A DNA stretch of 64,000 nucleotides from Paenibacillus macerans. Lineage in GTDB: Bacteria > Bacillota > Bacilli > Paenibacillales > Paenibacillaceae. Below the pieces are notes generated by a model. The model worked only from the letters and a program-made list of their open reading frames with translations, made no database searches and had not been told where the DNA came from. Below, one piece after another: positions 59,643 to 64,000 of the stretch. Positions within the stretch are counted from its first letter, which is position 1; every line of letters starts with the position of its first letter. The position numbers were made by a program, and so were the translations under genes. Where the stretch lies: positions 53,160 through 117,159 of the forward strand of contig NZ_JAMBOE010000018.1 of NCBI RefSeq assembly GCF_023715465.1. The letters run 5' to 3'.

Positions 59643-60245
59643 ATGTTTGTGAAAAAAATCTCATTATTGCTGATTAGTCTGGGACTGGTCGCCGTTTTTG
59701 CCGGATGCTCCAGCAACAGTCAAGCGCAAGGCGGTTCCACCAAAGCTGCCGATGACTCAACAACGGCGGCAGCCACAACCACCGCTGCGGACTCGGCTCC
59801 CATCAAAATGGGACGTGTCGAATACGCCGCACACGGTACCAAATGCTTTACGGTTGCCGTTGTGGCCATGCAGGGCGACAAAATCGTCGGCGCATCCTTG
59901 GACGATTACCAGTTTATGAGCACCGATGTAGCCAAGGGCGTTCCTAATTCGGACCAAGATTTTGGGCAAAACTACAAAGACCCGAAAATGGTGCTTGCCT
60001 CCAAAAAAGCCAATGCCGAGTATTACAGCGAGCATATGAAAGAGGAAGCCGGCGCAACTACGCCTGTCGATGAGTCGCTGGCAGCGATTGAACAATACGT
60101 GACCGGCAAAACCGTCGCCGAACTCGAAGACGAACTGTCCAACAAAAGCGCGGAACAATGGGTTGACGCCGTCAGCGGAGCAACTTTGGTGGATACCCAA
60201 GGATATGTCAAAGCGCTGGTTGAAGCGGCCAAGATCGTGAAATAA
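59643..60245 (+). CDS. FMN-binding (predicted flavinylated) lipoprotein
   Basis: 200 residues. Lipobox AGC with lipidated Cys22, a Ser/Thr/Ala-rich linker, then a FMN-binding-type domain. The C-terminal motif DAVSGATL matches the ApbE flavinylation consensus DxxS/TGAT, with FMN expected on Thr181. It resembles PplA of the Listeria extracellular electron transfer chain, although no ndh2, eet or apbE gene is in the window. AGGGGGAT precedes the ATG. Monocistronic with a strong terminator. Confidence 0.8.
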   Translation: MFVKKISLLLISLGLVAVFAGCSSNSQAQGGSTKAADDSTTAAATTTAADSAPIKMGRVEYAAHGTKCFTVAVVAMQGDKIVGASLDDYQFMSTDVAKGVPNSDQDFGQNYKDPKMVLASKKANAEYYSEHMKEEAGATTPVDESLAAIEQYVTGKTVAELEDELSNKSAEQWVDAVSGATLVDTQGYVKALVEAAKIVK

Positions 60246-60274
60246 TTCACTAAATTTTAACGGATTACCATTGA

Positions 60275-60320
60275 ACTGGAGAGACTCCCCCTTGTTGGGA
60301 GAAGCCTCTCCGGTTTTTTT
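60275..60320 (+). terminator. Terminator of the flavinylated lipoprotein gene
   Basis: CTGGAGAG/CCTCTCCGG stem with inner CTCCC/GGGAG, followed by seven T residues. Confidence 0.85.
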
Positions 60321-60350
60321 GGCGTATGGTCAGCAGCTTATGGTCAACCT

Positions 60351-61982
60351 CTATAATAAACCGGCCACTTCCCCATTCTCGTCTAGATGGATTTGTTCCG
60401 CCGCCGGAGATTTGGGCAAGCCGGGCATCGTGACGATATTTCCGGTATGCGCGACGATAAAACCTGCTCCGGCGGACAGCGTTACGTCACGCACCTGGAC
60501 GACAAAGTTTTCCGGCGCTCCAAGCAAAGCCGCCTGATCCGAGAAAGAATACGGGGTCTTGGCCATGCACACCGGCAAGCGGCCGAATCCGAAACGCTCG
60601 AATTCCTGAATTCTCGCTTCCGTTTTGGCGGGCAGCTTGATGCCGGCGCCGCGGTAGATTTCCCGTACAATGGTTTCGATTTTCGCCCGAAGATCAAGCT
60701 CCTCCGGATACAACGGCATATACCGCGAAGGCTGCTCCCGCAAAATATCGCACAGTGCCCGGGCCATTTCCAGACCTCCCGCACTGCCTTGAGCCCAGAC
60801 GTCGGACAGTTCGGCCCGAACACCCAAGCGGCGGCATGCTTCAATGACCAGTTGGACCTCGTCCTGCGCATCACCCGCAAAATGGTTGATGGCCACCATC
60901 ACGGGAACGCCGAATTTTCCGATGTTTTCCAAATGCCGTTTCATGTTGGCAAGGCCTGCCTCCAGCGCTACCGGATTCGGTTTATCCAGTTCCGCCTTGG
61001 GGACGCCGCCATTATATTTCAGCGCCTTTACGGTAACGACGAGCACCGCGGCGTCCGGCGTTAATCCGGCCTGGCGGCACTTGATATCAAAAAACTTCTC
61101 CGCGCCCAGATCCGCTCCGAAACCGGCTTCCGTCACCACGATGTTCGCCAGCTTCAGGGCGGTCTTCGTTCCGATGACACTGCTGCATCCGTGGGCAATA
61201 TTGGCGAACGGGCCTCCGTGCACAATGGCCGGAGTTCCTTCCACCGTCTGCACCAAATTGGGCTTAATCGCTTCCTTGAGCAAAACGGTCATCGCATCGA
61301 CCGCACCGATTTGCAGCGCGGTCACCGCTTCCCCGGACATGTTGTAGGCCACCACCATCCTGCCGAGACGCCGCTTCAAATCGTCCGCGCTTTCGCTGAG
61401 GCACAGCACCGCCATGACCTCCGATGCCGCCGTGATGATAAAGCCGGAGTCATGCACCCTGCCATTTCCGTCACCCAATCCGACAACGATTTGCCGCAGG
61501 CTCCGGTCGTTCATGTCCATCGTACGCTTCCACACAATGCGGCCCGTGTCGATTTGCAGCGCATTCCCCTGAAAAATATGATTGTCGATCATCGCCGCGA
61601 GCAGGTTATGCGCGGAAGTGATGGCGTGCAGGTCACCGGTAAAATGCAAATTGATATCTTCGGACGGTAAAATTTGCGCCTTGCCTCCGCCGGTCGCTCC
61701 GCCCTTCATGCCTAAGCACGGCCCCAGCGACGGCTCCCGCAGCGCAGCGATCGTCGGCTCCCCAATCGCATTCAGCGCCTGCGTCAGGCCGATCGTCGTG
61801 AGCGTTTTTCCTTCCCCGGCCGGCGTAGGATTCATGGCCGTCACCAGCACTAATTTCCCGTCGGGGCGGTCATGCATATCGTTTAGCAGATTAAGATCCA
61901 GTTTGCTCTTATAACGGCCGTACAATTCCAGATATTTGTCCGCAATCCCAAACGATGCGGCTACTTCCATAATCGGCTTCAT
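60351..61982 (-). CDS. fhs: Formate-tetrahydrofolate ligase
   Basis: Makes 10-formyltetrahydrofolate from formate, THF and ATP for one-carbon metabolism. 543 residues; the P-loop is TPAGEGKTLTTIG near 53-65, with further conserved blocks REPSLGPCLGMKGGA, NLHFTGDLHAI and MPGLPKSPAAE near the end. Slightly shorter than the common 555. GGAGGT lies about 11 nt before the ATG. Monocistronic, with an inverted repeat around its promoter. Confidence 0.95.
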   Translation of the reverse strand: MKPIMEVAASFGIADKYLELYGRYKSKLDLNLLNDMHDRPDGKLVLVTAMNPTPAGEGKTLTTIGLTQALNAIGEPTIAALREPSLGPCLGMKGGATGGGKAQILPSEDINLHFTGDLHAITSAHNLLAAMIDNHIFQGNALQIDTGRIVWKRTMDMNDRSLRQIVVGLGDGNGRVHDSGFIITAASEVMAVLCLSESADDLKRRLGRMVVAYNMSGEAVTALQIGAVDAMTVLLKEAIKPNLVQTVEGTPAIVHGGPFANIAHGCSSVIGTKTALKLANIVVTEAGFGADLGAEKFFDIKCRQAGLTPDAAVLVVTVKALKYNGGVPKAELDKPNPVALEAGLANMKRHLENIGKFGVPVMVAINHFAGDAQDEVQLVIEACRRLGVRAELSDVWAQGSAGGLEMARALCDILREQPSRYMPLYPEELDLRAKIETIVREIYRGAGIKLPAKTEARIQEFERFGFGRLPVCMAKTPYSFSDQAALLGAPENFVVQVRDVTLSAGAGFIVAHTGNIVTMPGLPKSPAAEQIHLDENGEVAGLL

Positions 61983-62001
61983 TCCCGTAAGTTACCTCCA
62001 G

Positions 62002-62051
62002 CAATATGATCGTGAATAATAAGGCGAACTACAAAACGCACAATCATATTG
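62002..62051 (-). promoter_or_regulatory. fhs promoter region flanked by inverted repeat
   Basis: CAATATGATCGTG (62002-62014) and CACAATCATATTG (62039-62051) are inverted with one mismatch. Between them on the minus strand lies TTGTGC-16-TATTAT, a plausible promoter. The repeat could be an operator or a leader hairpin just before the ribosome site. Confidence 0.4.
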
Positions 62052-62098
62052 TACATGAAAACAATCGGGAAAAGCGTGACGGAATTGGCAGGCTTGCG

Positions 62099-63241
62099 TT
62101 ATTTTAAAGAACCAAACGGATTGGCGCCTTTCGGGAGCAGCTCGTTCCAGGCAAAGCCAAATTCCGGAAAACCTGCGGCATATGCCGTGTATTCATACAA
62201 TTGGAAAAAAATCTGTACGCGACCCGGCAGCAAATAAAAATCCGGTTGCTCTTTCAGCCCTTTAAAGCCTCCCAGGTAACCAGGGTTTGCTTTTAGCTCC
62301 TTGCCTAGCCGTGTGTTTAGTTGTTTTTTATAATTTTTATTCGCACCCAAAAGATCATTTAACCCCAGGGCTTTGCCATTTTTCAGCGAAAAAGTGTATC
62401 CTGTGCGATACGTCATGCCATGGGCTCCGCCGGTATACTCCGTGTATTCAAGCAGCAGGCTGAGCACGCCGTTTTGATTATAGGTGAGGAGATACGAGCT
62501 GCCAAAAGTATACGGATCCGTTGCGCTCTGATCGCCAACTTCCTTCATGACCTTGGCGATATGCTCCTTGTAGTAACCGATCTGTTTTTCAAAAACCGCA
62601 TTGATCGCCTTCTCCGCCTCAGCATTCCCCGTGCCGCTCAGTTGCGGATATTGGAGATGAACCGAAGCCTGCTTGCTCTCCTGGTCATAGCTTGAGGTGG
62701 TCACTGTCACTTTATTCTCCCGGCTTTTCATGACGTTCAACTGCATGGCGGCCTTATTCCATACCGCATCATAACCAAGATAGTCCTTCACCCATTGAAA
62801 AGGAATGTAGTGCTTTCCGTTTATGAGCTTGGCCTCTCCTACATAGAAACCATTAATGGAAGATATCACGCTTCCTCCAACTGTCTCGAGAGTTAACTGC
62901 CGGTAACCTTGACCGATCTTATAAGTCTTTGATTTGGAATCATAGCTCGTGGGAATTTTTAATGCATCTCGAAAAAAAGCGGCCGGAACGAACGTTTTTC
63001 CGTCCAGCATCAGCCCCTGTAGACCCGTTTTTTCGCCGTTTACTAGAATAGCAATCGTATTGGAGGCGGTATTTTTACTCTTGGTTGCAGCCGCATTGGC
63101 ATTCCCATTTTGAACTTTTTGAACCGCTTGAGGCTTCAGGGTCGCTGCAGTCGCATGGCCCGGATCAACCGGGAGCAGTATTCCACCGCATAGCAAGCTT
63201 GCCCCCATGGCAATAGCTCCTAAACGCATCATTTTGTTCAT
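62099..63241 (-). CDS. Secreted protein with copper-amine-oxidase-N1-like and DUF4163/RsiV-like domains
   Basis: 380 residues. Signal peptide (MNKMMRLGAIAMGASLLCGG...HATAA). Residues 60-170 match the Cu_amine_oxidN1-type repeat common in Paenibacillus (ILVNGEKTGLQGLMLDGKTF, YIPFQWVKDYLGYDAVWN). Residues 175-370 resemble DUF4163 plus DUF3298, the extracellular half of RsiV-type anti-sigma factors (YTEYTGGAHGMTYRTGYTFS). In RsiV that part binds lysozyme; here there is no membrane anchor or sigma factor gene. Function unknown, probably cell-wall associated. Confidence 0.85.
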   Translation of the reverse strand: MNKMMRLGAIAMGASLLCGGILLPVDPGHATAATLKPQAVQKVQNGNANAAATKSKNTASNTIAILVNGEKTGLQGLMLDGKTFVPAAFFRDALKIPTSYDSKSKTYKIGQGYRQLTLETVGGSVISSINGFYVGEAKLINGKHYIPFQWVKDYLGYDAVWNKAAMQLNVMKSRENKVTVTTSSYDQESKQASVHLQYPQLSGTGNAEAEKAINAVFEKQIGYYKEHIAKVMKEVGDQSATDPYTFGSSYLLTYNQNGVLSLLLEYTEYTGGAHGMTYRTGYTFSLKNGKALGLNDLLGANKNYKKQLNTRLGKELKANPGYLGGFKGLKEQPDFYLLPGRVQIFFQLYEYTAYAAGFPEFGFAWNELLPKGANPFGSLK

Positions 63242-63513
63242 GTTAGTCTCCTCCTGATGATCATTTCTGTTATATGTACAGAGCCGCTATTCGTCCTCCG
63301 TCACTTTTATCATTATAGCTGCTGCTTCGGCAGAATTGATAACAACCAAGCTTACAGTTTCTTTTCCCTTTCGACTAAAAGTTGACGTTTTTTTCACCGC
63401 TTTTTAACCGGTTGAACGATAGAGGCCCCTCACTGGATGGATTATCCCTGGACCGGTCGATAAGCGATCCTGGCTGCGATCTCATGTTTAAACGATTTTC
63501 ATCCCCCATATAC

Positions 63514-63700
63514 CTGTAACGGACAGGAAAGACCTTATCCCCCCATTTCCCGGGTATTTCTCGTTCTAACGGACTCAGATGACGCTATTGGGCCAAAAAT
63601 ACGGACTTTGACGCCAATTTGAAGGAAATAAGGCCCGCTCAGTCCGTTAGAATTTCTAACCCCTCGTTTTCGACCAAATAACGTCGCTCAGGTCCGTTAG
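63514..63700. repeat. Tetrad repeat element, family B, copy 2
   Basis: Forward cores TAACGGAC at 63517 and 63567 (50 nt apart); reverse cores GTCCGTTA ending at 63649 and 63699 (50 nt apart), span 183 bp. An extra GTCCGTTA lies at 63705. It is clearly related to 28987-29173. It lies between the start of the secreted-protein gene and the rRNA terminator; the rest of 63242-63850 shows short tandem repeats only. Confidence 0.75.
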
Positions 63701-63744
63701 CCTCGTCCGTTAAGTTAAGTTTCACCTCTCCATCCCCCAGTGTC

Positions 63745-63850
63745 CGCAATAACGTTGCTATCCGTTTCATCACGCCGTTTCGTTTCATTACGCTGCAAAC
63801 ACTTCAACAACGCTGTAAATCTTTCAACAAGCTGAAACCTTTCAACAATG
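63745..63850. repeat. Short degenerate tandem repeats downstream of the rRNA genes
   Basis: GTTTCATCACGCCGTTTC is followed by a GTTTCATTACGCTG variant, then three CTTTCAACAA-type copies about 20 nt apart. No gene or clear signal is recognised. Confidence 0.5.
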
Positions 63851-63851
63851 C

Positions 63852-63879
63852 AAAAAACACCGCCGAGTTATCAGCGGTG
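63852..63879 (-). terminator. Terminator of the rRNA operon
   Basis: CACCGC and GCGGTG form the stem; on the minus strand six T residues follow. It lies about 13 nt after the 5S 3' end. Confidence 0.8.
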
Positions 63880-63891
63880 CTCTTCTCTCTT

Positions 63892-64000
63892 GCTTGGCGG
63901 CGTCCTACTCTCCCAGGACCCTTCGGTCCAAGTACCATCGGCGCTGGAGGGCTTAACGGTCGTGTTCGGGATGGGTACGCGTGGAACCCCTCCGCCATCG
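63892..64000 (-). rRNA. rrf: 5S ribosomal RNA (5' end outside window)
   Basis: The minus strand reads GGCGGAGGGGTTCCACGCG, then CCCATCCCGAACACGACCG and ends GAGAGTAGGACGCCGCCAAG, the standard Firmicute 5S sequence. About 109 nt are visible. Its orientation implies 23S and 16S genes to the right of the window. Confidence 0.93.

Noticed and set aside
61983..62060. THF riboswitch upstream of fhs
   Set aside because: The leader is too short and lacks the conserved core; only a simple inverted repeat is present.
63804..63998. Minus-strand 64-codon ORF at the right edge
   Set aside because: It lies inside the 5S rRNA gene and its terminator.

Overview
The window looks like a chromosomal segment of a Paenibacillus-type Firmicute. 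The evidence is strong AAGGAGG-like ribosome binding sites with frequent TTG and GTG starts, a near-consensus FapR operator before fabH, CcpA (cre) and Fur boxes, YesM/YesN two-component proteins, a Hol_Tox-type small membrane toxin, a VTC/DUF4956/CotH cluster and a copper-amine-oxidase-N1-type secreted protein. The right edge enters a 5S rRNA gene on the minus strand. No prophage, intact IS element, CRISPR array or tRNA was seen.

Layout. 1-3.5 kb: GH3 beta-glucosidase and PTS EIIBC (minus). 3.6-4.7 kb: FapR-controlled fabH. 5-9.9 kb: a chaperone module of a DUF1266 protein, a membrane J-domain/TPR protein and the Hsp70 HscC. 10-14.4 kb: Fur-regulated siderophore-binding lipoprotein, a frameshifted gene, a DMT exporter and a sulfurtransferase. 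14.5-15.7 kb: a type I toxin/antisense pair, a 192-bp element with terminal inverted repeats and an N-truncated streptothricin-type acetyltransferase. 15.9-21.3 kb: TPR/WD40 protein, SUKH-HTH protein, FGE-like protein and an unknown. 21.4-28.8 kb: assorted enzymes and a MarR-MFS pair. 29.3-35.8 kb: two divergent operons that look like one metal or metal-chelate uptake and handling system (methyltransferase, DUF364, soluble ABC ATPase and SIMIBI GTPase against FecCD permease, ATPase and binding protein). 35.8-44.4 kb: dgt, Fur-regulated flavodoxin, DHA2 exporter, exoA, heme monooxygenase, ArsR-SulP. 44.4-49.5 kb: metallophosphoesterase divergent from VTC polyphosphate polymerase, DUF4956 and CotH kinase. 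49.9-58 kb: a sugar ABC transporter with its own YesM/YesN system and a second binding protein. 58.2-63.2 kb: Eis-like acetyltransferase, predicted flavinylated lipoprotein, fhs and a secreted protein.

The most striking unexplained structure is a class of intergenic elements about 177-196 bp long. Each carries four copies of a short unit in the order forward-forward-reverse-reverse with a 50-52 nt period. At least four sequence families (A-D) share this geometry, and most copies lie between convergent genes. Three genes are interrupted by single-base frameshifts, which may be genuine decay or sequence errors.
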